Shown one piece after another: positions 46,643 to 55,825 of a stretch of 64,000 nucleotides of DNA. The notes beneath the pieces are model-generated. The model was not told where the DNA came from and did no database searches. It worked only from the letters and a program-made list of their open reading frames with translations. Both the position numbers and the translations under genes were made by a program. The stretch's first letter is position 1; each line of letters opens with the position of its first letter. This stretch comes from M3007 sp046329435 (GTDB lineage: Bacteria; Bacteroidota; Bacteroidia; Chitinophagales; Saprospiraceae). The stretch spans positions 1-64,000 of the forward strand of contig JAXLUR010000002.1 of NCBI GenBank assembly GCA_046329435.1, given 5' to 3'.

Positions 46643-47458
46643 TCAACGGGCGATTCCTGGGCAGCGAATGCTCCCGAAGTAGTAGAACAGGCCCACATTG
46701 AGGAATGCGTACATGTCGTTGCTTTTTCCGTTGCCGCGCTGACGGCCCGGGTCGCCGATTTTGGGCTCGACGGAGCGGTCGGCGAGGGCTGCCGCTATCT
46801 CGCCGCGCTGGGCGCGGATGTCGCGGATGTCGGCGTAGGTACCGCTCACATCATCGAGGTAATCGGTAAACAATTTGCGGCCGCTGAGCTCCACGTTGAT
46901 GCTCCAGCGGTAACCCAGGTCGGTTTTGAAGCCGAAGCCGTAAGCAATGGCGCCCTGGGTGGTATTGTATTCTTCCCCGTGAAACTGTCCTTCCGTGCCG
47001 AGTTCGCGCAGGTTGTAGGTTTGGCCTTCGTAGTCGGTTTGCGGATTGAAGTAGTAAAAGGAAGTGCCGAGAAACAGATAAGGCGTGTACCACAATTCGC
47101 GGTCGCCGTGCACATAGGGCAGGAAGTTGAATTCGAACTGTGCGGTGCCGTCGAACAGCAGACTTTTGAAATCGAGGTTGCGGCGTTGTTCGTAAACGTT
47201 TTTGGAATCGCTGTCGCTGGCGCTGAGGCCGCCGGCGTTGATGCCGAGTTTGAAAGCGAGGCGGTCGTTGAAATTGTAACGCGCCCCGATGCCGCCATGC
47301 AGGTGCAGGCGATTGAGTCGCCAGTTGGTGTTGAGGTCGCCGAAATAGTTGGAGGCGCCGACCCAGCCGCCAAGTTCCCAGCCGCGCATTTGGGCAAAAG
47401 CCGAGGTGTGCATACAGCAAATGACGGCGAGAATCGCCCCGAGTCGTAGATAGTTCAT
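46643..47458 (-). CDS. DUF6089-like outer-membrane beta-barrel protein
   Basis: The protein of about 271 residues starts at ATG 47458 (MNYLRLGAILAVICCMHTSAFAQ, a signal peptide). ELGGWVGASNYFGDLNTNW is typical of the DUF6089 family that is widespread in Bacteroidota. Further barrel strands include FKLGINAGGLSASDSD, LWYTPYLFLGTSFYYF and YAFLNVGLFYYFG. In some Bacteroidota relatives are linked to outer-membrane biogenesis, but the role is not established. A TACCTTTG element lies 25 nt upstream. Confidence 0.85.
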   Translation of the reverse strand: MNYLRLGAILAVICCMHTSAFAQMRGWELGGWVGASNYFGDLNTNWRLNRLHLHGGIGARYNFNDRLAFKLGINAGGLSASDSDSKNVYEQRRNLDFKSLLFDGTAQFEFNFLPYVHGDRELWYTPYLFLGTSFYYFNPQTDYEGQTYNLRELGTEGQFHGEEYNTTQGAIAYGFGFKTDLGYRWSINVELSGRKLFTDYLDDVSGTYADIRDIRAQRGEIAAALADRSVEPKIGDPGRQRGNGKSNDMYAFLNVGLFYYFGSIRCPGIAR

Positions 47459-47483
47459 GCTTGTACTTTGATTAATCAGCCCG

Positions 47484-47491
47484 CAAAGGTA
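47484..47491 (-). promoter_or_regulatory. Bacteroidota -7 promoter element for the DUF6089-like gene
   Basis: On the minus strand TACCTTTG matches TAnnTTTG, 25 nt before the gene start. Confidence 0.5.
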
Positions 47492-47616
47492 GGCACTTGT
47501 TCCGTTTGGCCGTAAAAACGGCACATTTTCCCACAAACGCGGCATGTGGCCGGGGTGGTATGGCCCGGGAGGGATTTAAGTTGAAAACCCGTCAAACGGC
47601 CTTTGCCTGCCGTCGC

Positions 47617-48600
47617 TTATTTCATTCTTATCAAGGCTGGCCGCTGAGAAATCTCATGGTAACAAATCACTTCTTCTGCGAAATAATGGCACACCATGCT
47701 TTTTCGGGTGGCGCCTGTGCGTGCAATGGGGCTTCCGCCGTGCAGGAGGTTGGCATGCCAGACGAGCACATCGCCACGACGGCCCAGGAACAGTTCCTTG
47801 TTGAGATGTTGGGTTGCGATGAGTTCGGCGATTTTGTCCTCGTAGCGTCGATTGCTGTCGGCGCCGATCGTCAATGCTGTGTTGCCGGCGTCGAAATCGT
47901 CGGCCATCACATAGGGCAGGCGGTGACTGCCGGGGTAAAAAAACAGCGGGCCGTTGTCGGTAGCGCAATCTTCCAGGGCAATCCAGGCGGCGATGAGGTA
48001 GCCCGGCGGCTCAGTGGTCATGTGAATGGAATCGGAATGGGCGCGTTGTTCGCTGCCGACCGTAAAATTGAGCGTATGGAAGGGGATGATTTTTTTTCCG
48101 AGCAAAAATTCGAGCAGGCGCAGCAGTTCGGGATTGCGGAAAAACCGTTCATTGGCCAGCGCGCTGGTCTCCCATAGGTTGGTGATTTTCCGGCCCGTGT
48201 AGTTGTAGCCGACTTTGCCGGCCTGAAGCAGTTGATCTACCTCGGCATTGAGCGCATCTGTGTCAGCTTCTGAAAAGACATTGCGAAGGATCAGGTAGCC
48301 TTTTTCGACAAATAGCCGTGCGGCTGCTTGCCATTCGGCTGAAAAATGCTGAAAATCAGGGTGTTGTTCCAGGGTTTCCAGCGCGCCCGGCCGGTCGAGC
48401 CAGGGGATGTCGGGGTGGTGCCCGGCCTTGAAATCGCTGCTGCCGATCGGGCTGTAGATGCTTTTTCGCAGGCCGTAGCGGCGGTACAGGGGGCGGTTGC
48501 GTTTCAGGCGGTCTGCATTCAGCAGGTTATTGATCACATATACGGCTTTCAGGTTCCGCAATTTGCCCGTGTATTTCTGGAAGAAACGCTGGAGAGACAT
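47617..48600 (-). CDS. Phytanoyl-CoA dioxygenase (PhyH) family oxygenase
   Basis: The protein of about 327 residues starts at ATG 48600 (MSLQRFFQKYTGKLRN). It is an Fe(II)/2-oxoglutarate dioxygenase by motif: RAHSDSIHM supplies His-x-Asp, and VWHANLLHGGSPI supplies the distal His, with TRKSMVCHYF near the 2-oxoglutarate-binding Arg. YLILRNVFSEADTDALNAEV is the usual PhyH opening. The family hydroxylates lipids, natural products or amino acids; the substrate here is unknown. It is cytoplasmic, with no signal peptide. Confidence 0.9.
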   Translation of the reverse strand: MSLQRFFQKYTGKLRNLKAVYVINNLLNADRLKRNRPLYRRYGLRKSIYSPIGSSDFKAGHHPDIPWLDRPGALETLEQHPDFQHFSAEWQAAARLFVEKGYLILRNVFSEADTDALNAEVDQLLQAGKVGYNYTGRKITNLWETSALANERFFRNPELLRLLEFLLGKKIIPFHTLNFTVGSEQRAHSDSIHMTTEPPGYLIAAWIALEDCATDNGPLFFYPGSHRLPYVMADDFDAGNTALTIGADSNRRYEDKIAELIATQHLNKELFLGRRGDVLVWHANLLHGGSPIARTGATRKSMVCHYFAEEVICYHEISQRPALIRMK

Positions 48601-48730
48601 GGAGAATGGATTCGATGATCGATCGTAATAGATTTGCCGCAAGATACGGGGGCTAAAATGCAAAGAGGTAGCGATGTGCTCGGCTACCTCTTGGCATAAA
48701 AGGAATTTATTTCAACGCGGTCCAATCAAC

Positions 48731-49462
48731 TCAGGCTCCCGCCATATCCTTGACCAGCAGCTGGAATCCGTTGCCGTGGATGTTGACGATTTCGATGGCC
48801 GGGTCTTTGGCGAGGTACTTGCGCAGTTTGGTGACGAACACGTCCATCGAACGGGCGGTAAAGTAGTTGTCTTCGTGCCAGATTTTGGTCAGCGCTTCGG
48901 AGCGCGGGGTCACGTCGTTGATGTATTTGCAGAACATTTTGAGCAGTTCCGCTTCTTTCGGGCTGAGCTTCCACTGGCCTTCCTCGCCGGCATGGGCGGT
49001 GGTCAGGGTGAGGATGCGCAGGGGGTAGTTGAAATGGTACTTGCCGATGATAAACTCGCGTTGTTCGTCGCGCGGGTCGGCGTTTTTGTGCAGGCGTTTG
49101 AGTACGGCCTGGATGCGGTACAGGAGTTCTTCGGAATTGAAGGGCTTGTTGATATAGTCGTCGGCGCCGATTTTGAAGCCCTGCAGCACGTCGTCCTTCA
49201 TGGTTTTGGCCGTGAGGAAAATAATCGGGACCTCGGCGTTGCGTTCGCGTACTTCCTTGGCCAGGGTAAAGCCGTCTTTGCGGGGCATCATCACATCGAA
49301 GATGCAGAGATCGAAGGCGTTTTTGCGGAAGGCTTCGAGGCCGAGTACGCCATCGGTGGCGAGGGTGACGCTGTAATCGTGCATTTCGAGGTACGATTTC
49401 AGTACGTCGCCAAAGTTTTGGTCGTCTTCCACGAGCAGAATTTTGTAGTTCGCGCTTGCCAT
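48731..49462 (-). CDS. OmpR-family response regulator
   Basis: The 243-residue protein has an N-terminal receiver domain with ILLVEDDQNFGDVL, the phospho-acceptor Asp in CIFDVMMPRKDGF and the Lys in NKPFNSEELL. A winged-helix DNA-binding domain follows (LSPKEAELLKMFCKYINDV ... SMDVFVTKLRKYL). It resembles Bacteroidota RprY-type regulators. No sensor kinase lies beside it, so its partner is elsewhere or it is an orphan. Targets are unknown. Confidence 0.94.
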   Translation of the reverse strand: MASANYKILLVEDDQNFGDVLKSYLEMHDYSVTLATDGVLGLEAFRKNAFDLCIFDVMMPRKDGFTLAKEVRERNAEVPIIFLTAKTMKDDVLQGFKIGADDYINKPFNSEELLYRIQAVLKRLHKNADPRDEQREFIIGKYHFNYPLRILTLTTAHAGEEGQWKLSPKEAELLKMFCKYINDVTPRSEALTKIWHEDNYFTARSMDVFVTKLRKYLAKDPAIEIVNIHGNGFQLLVKDMAGA

Positions 49463-50260
49463 AATGGGTCAAATCGGTTCGGTGATTAGCAGATTGTTTA
49501 GTGTTGGGCTGCCCGGCGGGAGCAGAAAAGTGTGGCTATAACGCACGATTTCGGGATTGGCGTATGTGAATGGGTCGGGCTTGGGGAAAAATGTTAAAAT
49601 TGGTCGGTTTGATCGTTGGGAAAGAGGGTTGATCCTGCAGCAAACATTCTTCACTCATTGCCATGCAGGATCCAGCGGCGAGGCATTTATTTTTGAAAAA
49701 CAAACCTGCGCCAAAATGAAATCGATCAGGAACAATGCGCTTACTGGAACAAAATATCGAAAGTAAGCCGGGCGGAAATTGAACAACATCGCGCCGACTA
49801 TGCCGACAACCGGCCAATCGACGAACCTGTCGGGGCAATCTTCGGCAGGCCAGATAAAGCCAATCCATATTTTGAACTCATGTCCCGGGCCCCATCGCGG
49901 CCTTATGTATGTAGCACCGGGAAATGGTGAGGGCAATTGGCGCCACATTGCGGCATCATGTATCATTACATTGCTGAAATTTAAGACGCCCCCTGTTTGA
50001 AAAGGAATAAAAATTCCCCAACACCGACATTGAACATCCGTTTACTTGCAATACCTTCTTTACCGGTCGATATTTTTTTCCACTCAAAGGCTGCGCTATG
50101 CAACTTCGAAGGGTCAAAACAGTCTTTTGGGTATCCCAATCCGCTTTTTGTCTACGATTTGTTTCGTAGTAAATTTTTACGCTTAGTTTTATAGCCGTCA
50201 AAATACCCGAACCTTAATGTAAAAGTCTGACAGTCAATCGAAATCAACTCATTATAAAGT
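49463..50260. other. 800-bp gene-poor stretch
   Basis: No confident gene is present. A minus-strand ORF at 49655-49966 (103 codons, hydrophobic centre VVGIVGAMLFNF ... VSALFLIDFILA) could be a small membrane protein, but it begins inside a repeat-like element and lacks a promoter. The stretch at 49890-49966 shares GCGGCATCATGTAT and CCGGGAAAT with the palindrome at 43909. The last 60 bp are the promoter and leader of the PDZ-protein gene. Confidence 0.5.
49890..49966. repeat. Dispersed palindrome-like element, diverged copy 2
   Basis: It contains CATCGCGGCCTTATGTAT, CCGGGAAAT and GCGGCATCATGTAT, which match parts of the element at 43901-43941, but the arms are degraded and separated. Confidence 0.45.
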
Positions 50261-52063
50261 ATGAAAACAATCGGAACCTTCCTCAGCGCTCTTTTCCTGC
50301 TGTTGTCGCCCTGGTGTATTGTCCCGGCCTCCGCCCAGCAACCTGCCGACAATGGCGACAAAAAAATCGTCATTACCAAACGTACCGTTGACCCTGACGG
50401 CACGGTGACCACCGAAACCATCGTCAAAAAAGGCAAGGCAGCCGAATCTTTTGACGCCGACGCCTACCTGAAAGAAAACGAAGGCGCCAATGTGGATATT
50501 AACATCCGCGAAGAAGCCGAAGGCGGCAATTACGTCCGCATCACCACCAGCGATGAAGAAGACGATGAAGATCGCCTGATCGAAATCAACTGGCAAGAGT
50601 TTAACGACGCCATGAACGAGGTTGGCACAACGATGCGCAACCTCGGCAACGATTTCAACGGCATGGTCTTCCAATCCTGCGATGAAAAACACGGCTTCCT
50701 GGGCGTGAGCCAGTCCGATGACGAAGACGAAGACGACGCGCCCGGTATGAAGATCAGCGTCGTCAAAGGGTCGGGCGCCGAAAAAGCGGGCCTCAGGGAT
50801 AACGACGTGATCCTGTCGCTCAACGATACCAAAATTAACCGCTGGGACGACCTGACTCAATTCATGCGCCATACCAAGTCCGGCGAGCAAATACAGGTAA
50901 ACTACCAGCGCGACGGCGCCGCTGCCACCACCACCGCTACCCTGACGGAAAGCCAATCCTTGCTGAAGATATGCCAACCCAACAGCTCGGGCTTCCTCGG
51001 CATCTCGCCGGCCGACGAGCAGGACAAAGGCAAAGGCATTGCCGTGAACGTGATCAAAGAAACAGGGGCGGAAGCAGCCGGCCTGCAGGATGGCGACCGC
51101 ATCACACACCTCAACTACACGAAGGTTGAAGACTGGGAAGATATCCAGGATATTATTTCTAACACCAAGGTGGGCGATGTGATCCGTGTTACGTTTATCC
51201 GCAAAGGGGCTGCCCAAACCGTGAACGCCACGCTCGGCGAACCCAAAAGTCAGTGGGACAGTTTCAGCAACTCGGACAACTGGAATATCAACGTCGATAA
51301 TGACTGGTCCGACAACTTCAATTTCGACGTGCGCGAAAAACCTGCCTGCCTCGGAGTCTATTCCAGTTCCTGGTCGGCCGACAACCGCGAAGGTTCGAAA
51401 ATCACCGATTTTACCGAAGAATCCGCTGCGCGCGACGCTTCCATGCAGGTAGGCGATGTAATCACCCGCGTCAATGGTCAGAATGTGAACAGCCACGAAG
51501 AATTGTGGAATGAAATCGCCAAATACCAGCCGGGCGACAAAGTAACCGTCGATTTCCTGCGCGACAACGGCCCCAAAACCATCGAAGCCACACTCAAGGC
51601 TTGCAAAGACCGCAGCCAGGTCAATGTGACCACCAGCGACGACAACGGCCATAATGTTCAGCGCCGCTTCTATGCATGGAGCTGGGGTGAAAATGAGCAA
51701 CAAAACATGCGCACCCGCCGGGTAATCACCATTCGGCGCGCTTCGCCCGAAGGCGATGCCGCACAGCCCCAGGCCGCTCCCTCACAACCCGTTGCGCAGG
51801 ATCGCAGCCTTAAACTGGAATCTTTCCGCGCCTATCCCAATCCCACGGCCGGCCCGGTAACAGTTGAATTTCGCAGCGAAGCCACGCCGACTGTCGTAAC
51901 CTTGCTCGACCTTTCAGGCCGTCAGCTCTTCCGCGAAGAACTGAACGCTTTCAACGGCGAATACAACCAGCAGTTCGACCTCAACGAATACGCCAAAGGC
52001 ACCGTCATTATTCAGGTGCAGCAAGGCGACAAGATTTTTACCGAGCAGATCGTGGTCAATTGA
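50261..52063 (+). CDS. Secreted protein with three PDZ domains and T9SS type A sorting domain
   Basis: The 600-residue protein has a signal peptide (MKTIGTFLSALFLLLSPWCI). Three PDZ-like domains follow, each with a G-L-x-D-x-D type loop: about 140-230 (KAGLRDNDVILSLND), 245-325 (AAGLQDGDRITHLNY) and 365-450 (ARDASMQVGDVITRVNG). There is no protease domain. Residues about 510-600 (FRAYPNPTAGPVTVEFRS to IFTEQIVVN) are a T9SS type A sorting domain. It may be a surface scaffold or substrate-binding protein. The acidic N-terminal part (SDEEDDEDRLIE) is notable. A strong terminator follows at 52088. Confidence 0.9.
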   Translation: MKTIGTFLSALFLLLSPWCIVPASAQQPADNGDKKIVITKRTVDPDGTVTTETIVKKGKAAESFDADAYLKENEGANVDINIREEAEGGNYVRITTSDEEDDEDRLIEINWQEFNDAMNEVGTTMRNLGNDFNGMVFQSCDEKHGFLGVSQSDDEDEDDAPGMKISVVKGSGAEKAGLRDNDVILSLNDTKINRWDDLTQFMRHTKSGEQIQVNYQRDGAAATTTATLTESQSLLKICQPNSSGFLGISPADEQDKGKGIAVNVIKETGAEAAGLQDGDRITHLNYTKVEDWEDIQDIISNTKVGDVIRVTFIRKGAAQTVNATLGEPKSQWDSFSNSDNWNINVDNDWSDNFNFDVREKPACLGVYSSSWSADNREGSKITDFTEESAARDASMQVGDVITRVNGQNVNSHEELWNEIAKYQPGDKVTVDFLRDNGPKTIEATLKACKDRSQVNVTTSDDNGHNVQRRFYAWSWGENEQQNMRTRRVITIRRASPEGDAAQPQAAPSQPVAQDRSLKLESFRAYPNPTAGPVTVEFRSEATPTVVTLLDLSGRQLFREELNAFNGEYNQQFDLNEYAKGTVIIQVQQGDKIFTEQIVVN

Positions 52064-52087
52064 TCTGATCGTATGATACCGGCAAAA

Positions 52088-52126
52088 GGTGGCGGTCGGG
52101 TTCGTCCCGGCCGCCATCTCTTTTTT
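52088..52126 (+). terminator. Rho-independent terminator after the PDZ-protein gene
   Basis: A 13-bp stem (52088-52100 with 52106-52118, two G-U pairs), loop TTCGT, is followed by TCTTTTTT. Confidence 0.88.
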
Positions 52127-52129
52127 AAT

Positions 52130-53305
52130 TTAAAGCTGCCGGGCCAGGGCCATACCCAGCAACAACAAACCCGCGACGCCGAGCATAGCCGCGGGCAAAC
52201 TCACCACATTCGCGACCAGACCAATCAGAGGAGGCCCGGCCAGAAATGCGACAAAACTAAACGTGGCAAAAGTGGCCAAACCGGCCGCAGGCGTTACGCC
52301 GGGCAATCGCATCGACATGCTGAATAACATGGGAGCGGTCAGCGAGCATCCCAAACCCATGATCCCGAACCCCAGCCAACTGCTCCACAAGGCCGGAGTG
52401 AGCACCGCCATCGTCAGGCCGGCGGCTGCCACCAGACTGCAGACGACCAGCAGGCGGCGTTCGCCATAACGCGCGATCAGCAAATCGCCGGCAAATCGCC
52501 CGATCGTCATGGCCATTGTAAACGCCGTAAATCCCAGTGCTGCGAGGGCCGGTTCGGCCCCCCGGTAATCACGCAGGAAGACGCCGCTCCAGTCGAAAGC
52601 CAGCCCTTCGGACAACAATGCAAAAAATCCGATCAATATCAGCAATATCAATGCACGGGTGGGGCGGGCCAGACCGTTTCGCGCTGTTTCGTCGTGTCTG
52701 GAAACTGGCAGTCGCCAAAGCACCGGCGCGATATAAGCCAGCACCGTCAGCATCACCCCGCTCGCCAGCCACACGTGCTGCTGCGGCGTCCAGCCCATTT
52801 GCAACAAACTCCCGGCCAATGCCGAACTCAACATGCCGCCCATGCTCCAGAGCCCGTGGCAGATGGCCATGATGGAATATCCGCCTTCGATCCCGACCTC
52901 GGGCACGCAGGCATTCATGGCCATGCCCAGCAAGGCCATCGAGGCGCCGAACACCATCAAGGCGCCGAAAAGGGTGTAAACCGACCCGGTAAGTATCGGA
53001 AGCATCAGCGCGAAAGCCGTACCAAGGGCTGCGGCGGCCGTCACCCTGCCCGGGCCAAAACGCCCGGCAATCCGGCCGGAAAGCGGGTTGATGAGTAGTT
53101 GCCCCAGCGGAAGACCAAACAATACCCACCCCAGACTGGCGTCGTCGAGGCCAAGCGCCGTTTTTACATGCGGAATATGCACCACCCAGCTGCCAAAACT
53201 CCAGCTACACAGTGAAAACGCAAGCCCGACAGCGCGAGCCTGCCTGCTCGACCAGAAACTGAGCAGAAAATGCCGCCAGGCTTTCAGGGTAACACGTTTC
53301 GTCAT
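52130..53305 (-). CDS. MFS transporter (YbjJ-like)
   Basis: The inner-membrane protein of about 391 residues starts at ATG 53305 (MTKRVTLKAWRHFLLSFWSS). Twelve helices are visible. The loop between helices 2 and 3 is LSGRIAGRFGPGRV and the central motif is CHGLWSMGGMLSSALAGSLL, which resembles the YbjJ branch of the MFS. The substrate is unknown. The gene ends 4 nt from the T tail of the opposing PDZ-gene terminator and diverges from the MORN-repeat lipoprotein gene. Confidence 0.88.
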   Translation of the reverse strand: MTKRVTLKAWRHFLLSFWSSRQARAVGLAFSLCSWSFGSWVVHIPHVKTALGLDDASLGWVLFGLPLGQLLINPLSGRIAGRFGPGRVTAAAALGTAFALMLPILTGSVYTLFGALMVFGASMALLGMAMNACVPEVGIEGGYSIMAICHGLWSMGGMLSSALAGSLLQMGWTPQQHVWLASGVMLTVLAYIAPVLWRLPVSRHDETARNGLARPTRALILLILIGFFALLSEGLAFDWSGVFLRDYRGAEPALAALGFTAFTMAMTIGRFAGDLLIARYGERRLLVVCSLVAAAGLTMAVLTPALWSSWLGFGIMGLGCSLTAPMLFSMSMRLPGVTPAAGLATFATFSFVAFLAGPPLIGLVANVVSLPAAMLGVAGLLLLGMALARQL

Positions 53306-53449
53306 GCCTCGCTTTTGGGCTGCAAGATCAAGCGCCGAAACCAAGTGGAAGGGAATTTTTTATCTGCAGGCAGCCCGATTCAAACTTTCATCGTCAACCT
53401 TTGCGTTTGCATCGCTGCATCTTTTTTGAACAATCAAAAACACATCGCC

Positions 53450-54061
53450 ATGCAAACCAACCGACTGTATTTTTTTCTCCTGTTTTGCTCCCTGCTCGCG
53501 GCTTGCGCGGGCGAAGCGATCGAAACGGTGGAAAACCACGACAATTACGGCAACCTCGAGCGTTTTGAACGGCGGAAGAAAGATTTCGCCAAGGAAGGCC
53601 GCTACCAGCGTTTCAATCCGGAAGGCAAATTGCTCGAAGAAGCAACCTACAGGAACGATTCGCTGCACGGCGAACGGCGCCTGTTTTACACCAATGGCCA
53701 GGTCGACGTCGTCGAACACTACGACAACGGGACCTTTTCAGGCAAGTACCAGAAGTTTTCGGACAAGGGCGCGCTCATGATCGAACAGAATTTTGAAAAA
53801 GGCCAGATCGAAGGACTGAGCGTGGCTTATTACGCCAACGGCACGGTGAAAGAAAAGGTCAGTTTCAAAAAAGGCGATGAAAACGGCCCTTTTACCGAAT
53901 ATTACGACACTGGCGCCATCAAAACCGAGGGTAATTACGTCCCCGGCGAAGACGGCCCGCTCGAAGACGGCGAACTGCGCGAGTATGACTCCACGGGCAC
54001 ATTGGTCCGTATTGCCAACTGCAAACGCGGCATTTGCCAGACCCAGTGGAAAAAAGAATAA
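53450..54061 (+). CDS. MORN-repeat lipoprotein (YwqK-like)
   Basis: The protein of about 203 residues starts at ATG 53450 with lipoprotein signal MQTNRLYFFLLFCSLLAAC (Cys19). The mature part is a chain of about five MORN-variant repeats: GKLLEEATYRNDSLHGERRLFYTNG, GKYQKFSDKGALMIEQNF, GLSVAYYANGTVKEKVSF and so on. These repeats are called YwqK antitoxin-like in databases, but no toxin gene is next to it, and a surface or envelope role is more likely. Start codons further upstream would give non-signal leader sequence. Confidence 0.85.
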   Translation: MQTNRLYFFLLFCSLLAACAGEAIETVENHDNYGNLERFERRKKDFAKEGRYQRFNPEGKLLEEATYRNDSLHGERRLFYTNGQVDVVEHYDNGTFSGKYQKFSDKGALMIEQNFEKGQIEGLSVAYYANGTVKEKVSFKKGDENGPFTEYYDTGAIKTEGNYVPGEDGPLEDGELREYDSTGTLVRIANCKRGICQTQWKKE

Positions 54062-54077
54062 ACTTTGGGGAGCGCAG

Positions 54078-54143
54078 AGGTGATTTGGTGCATTAATGCC
54101 CGGCGGAGCATGACAATACGCGGCAAGATGGACCAAATCACCT
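54078..54143. repeat. Long-loop inverted repeat between the MORN gene and porQ
   Basis: Arms 54078-54089 (AGGTGATTTGGT) and 54132-54143 are perfectly complementary over 12 bp and pair 3 bp further after a mismatch, around a loop of about 35 nt. It could be a terminator of the first gene or a regulatory binding site for porQ. Confidence 0.55.
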
Positions 54144-54171
54144 TTATCCGCTTAAAAATCAATCTTTTGAC

Positions 54172-55218
54172 ATGAAAATACGCGTACCTGTTCTTGTTAT
54201 TTGCCTGCTGCCTTTGGCGCTTTCGGCCCAGATCACCGGCGGGCGCCACGTCTTTCAATTCATGACGCTCTCGCCCTCCTCCCGGATTACAGCGCTCGGA
54301 GGAGCGCAAATTACGGTTCAGGACGACGACGTCGCATTCGCAGCCGCCAACCCGGCCACACTGAACCCTTCGATGGATGGCCGGCTGACTTTTCAGCACA
54401 ATTTTTACCTGTCCGACATTCAGCACGGGTATGTCGCCTATGGCGCCCACCTGCCCAGGCTGGGCTTTACCGTGCACGGCGGGTTGCAGTACATGAACTA
54501 CGGCGATATCAAGCAGGCCGATGAGTTCGGCAACGTGACCGGCAAGGTCAAAGCCTCCGAGACGGCATTTACCCTGGGCGCAGCCCGGCAACTGACCGAC
54601 CGTATCTCGCTGGGGCTCAATGTGCGTTTCGGTGTCTCTACGCTCGATGTGTACCAGGCTTCCGCCCTGGCTACCGATCTGGGGGCCATGTATGTCGATA
54701 CCGCGAGCCGGTTTTCGGCGGCCATCGTGCTGCGGAATGTCGGCACCGAACTGGCTACCTACAACGATGTCCGCGAAGACCTGCCCTACGATCTCCAGGT
54801 CGGGTTCAGCAAGCGGCTCAAACACCTGCCTTTCCGGCTCACCGTCATTGCGCATCACCTCAACCAGTGGAACTTGCGCTACGACGATCCCGACAACCAG
54901 GACGACTCCGTATTGCTGTTCGGCAGCGATCAGAACCAGTCGCAGGGCAACCCGGGCCTCGACAACTTTTTCCGGCACTTTATCTTTTCCGGCGAATTCC
55001 TGCTGGGGCGCAACGAGTCGTTTCGGCTGCGACTGGGCTACAACCATTTGCGCAAAAAGGAACTGTCGGTGCGCAATTACCGCAGCCTTGCCGGATTTTC
55101 GGGCGGGGTAGGGTTCAAGATCAATCGTTTTCGCCTCGACGTCGGGTACGGAGCCTATCATTTGGCCGGTGGGGTATTGCATGTGGGGGTCGGGACAAAC
55201 TTGAAGGACTTTTTTTAA
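54172..55218 (+). CDS. porQ: Type IX secretion system protein PorQ
   Basis: The 348-residue outer-membrane beta-barrel has a signal peptide (MKIRVPVLVICLLPLALSAQ). GGRHVFQFMTLSPSSRITALGG at the start, NPATLNPSMDGRL and GSDQNQSQGNPGLDNFFRHFIFSGEFLLG are family-typical segments. PorQ is an outer-membrane component of T9SS and, with PorU, PorV and PorZ, forms the attachment complex that processes cargo carrying sorting domains in Porphyromonas gingivalis. In this window it lies directly upstream of the str operon. The main T9SS core (porL, porM, porN, porK, porT) is not here. Confidence 0.9.
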   Translation: MKIRVPVLVICLLPLALSAQITGGRHVFQFMTLSPSSRITALGGAQITVQDDDVAFAAANPATLNPSMDGRLTFQHNFYLSDIQHGYVAYGAHLPRLGFTVHGGLQYMNYGDIKQADEFGNVTGKVKASETAFTLGAARQLTDRISLGLNVRFGVSTLDVYQASALATDLGAMYVDTASRFSAAIVLRNVGTELATYNDVREDLPYDLQVGFSKRLKHLPFRLTVIAHHLNQWNLRYDDPDNQDDSVLLFGSDQNQSQGNPGLDNFFRHFIFSGEFLLGRNESFRLRLGYNHLRKKELSVRNYRSLAGFSGGVGFKINRFRLDVGYGAYHLAGGVLHVGVGTNLKDFF

Positions 55219-55249
55219 GGTCAATTTGGAAAATTTTCCCTGATGCAAG

Positions 55250-55257
55250 TATCTTTG
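55250..55257 (+). promoter_or_regulatory. Bacteroidota -7 promoter element for rpsL
   Basis: TATCTTTG matches TAnnTTTG, 86 nt before the rpsL ATG. An upstream TTTG (55225-55228) is spaced 21 nt from it and fits the -33 element. Confidence 0.6.
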
Positions 55258-55343
55258 CGTTCGCTTTTGGAGAACCCTTTAAAAATTGGGTCTTTTTCCA
55301 ATTGATTTTGAACGAGTTATAACATTTTTGCTTAAAAGCGTTT

Positions 55344-55718
55344 ATGCCAACCATTAATCAGATGGTCCGCAAGGGCCGCGAGCAGGTCGAGTACAAAAGC
55401 AAAAGCCGCGCGTTGAGTGCTTCTCCGCAGAAGCGTGGCGTGTGCACCCGTGTATACACGACGACACCGAAAAAACCCAACTCCGCTCTGCGCAAGGTTG
55501 CCAAAGTTCGTTTGGTCAACGGTATCGAGGTGATTTGCTACATCCCGGGCGAGGGTCACAACTTGCAGGAGCACTCCATCGTGCTCGTTCGCGGCGGTCG
55601 TGTGAAAGACCTTCCCGGTGTGCGTTACACCATTGTTCGTGGTGCACTTGACACTGCCGGTGTCAACAACCGCAAGAAAAGCCGCTCGAAATACGGCTCG
55701 AAACGGCCGAAGAAATAA
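55344..55718 (+). CDS. rpsL: 30S ribosomal protein S12
   Basis: The 124-residue protein is a component of the small-subunit decoding centre. TPKKPNSALRKVAKVRLVNG holds Lys43-type residues of the streptomycin-sensitive loop, and the C-terminal GVNNRKKSRSKYGSKRPKK is typical. It is the first gene of the str operon (rpsL-rpsG-fusA). Confidence 0.98.
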   Translation: MPTINQMVRKGREQVEYKSKSRALSASPQKRGVCTRVYTTTPKKPNSALRKVAKVRLVNGIEVICYIPGEGHNLQEHSIVLVRGGRVKDLPGVRYTIVRGALDTAGVNNRKKSRSKYGSKRPKK

Positions 55719-55825
55719 TTTTTATGTGCTGATGATGCAGGGTGCTCATGCGCAATGCGCTGTGTACAATGCTCATTTTCAGCATATTAATTAATTGGCA
55801 CATTAATTAATTATCACAATATACA

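Noticed and set aside
53450..54061. YwqK-type antitoxin of a TA pair
   Set aside because: The name comes from domain databases; there is a lipoprotein signal and no toxin gene beside it.
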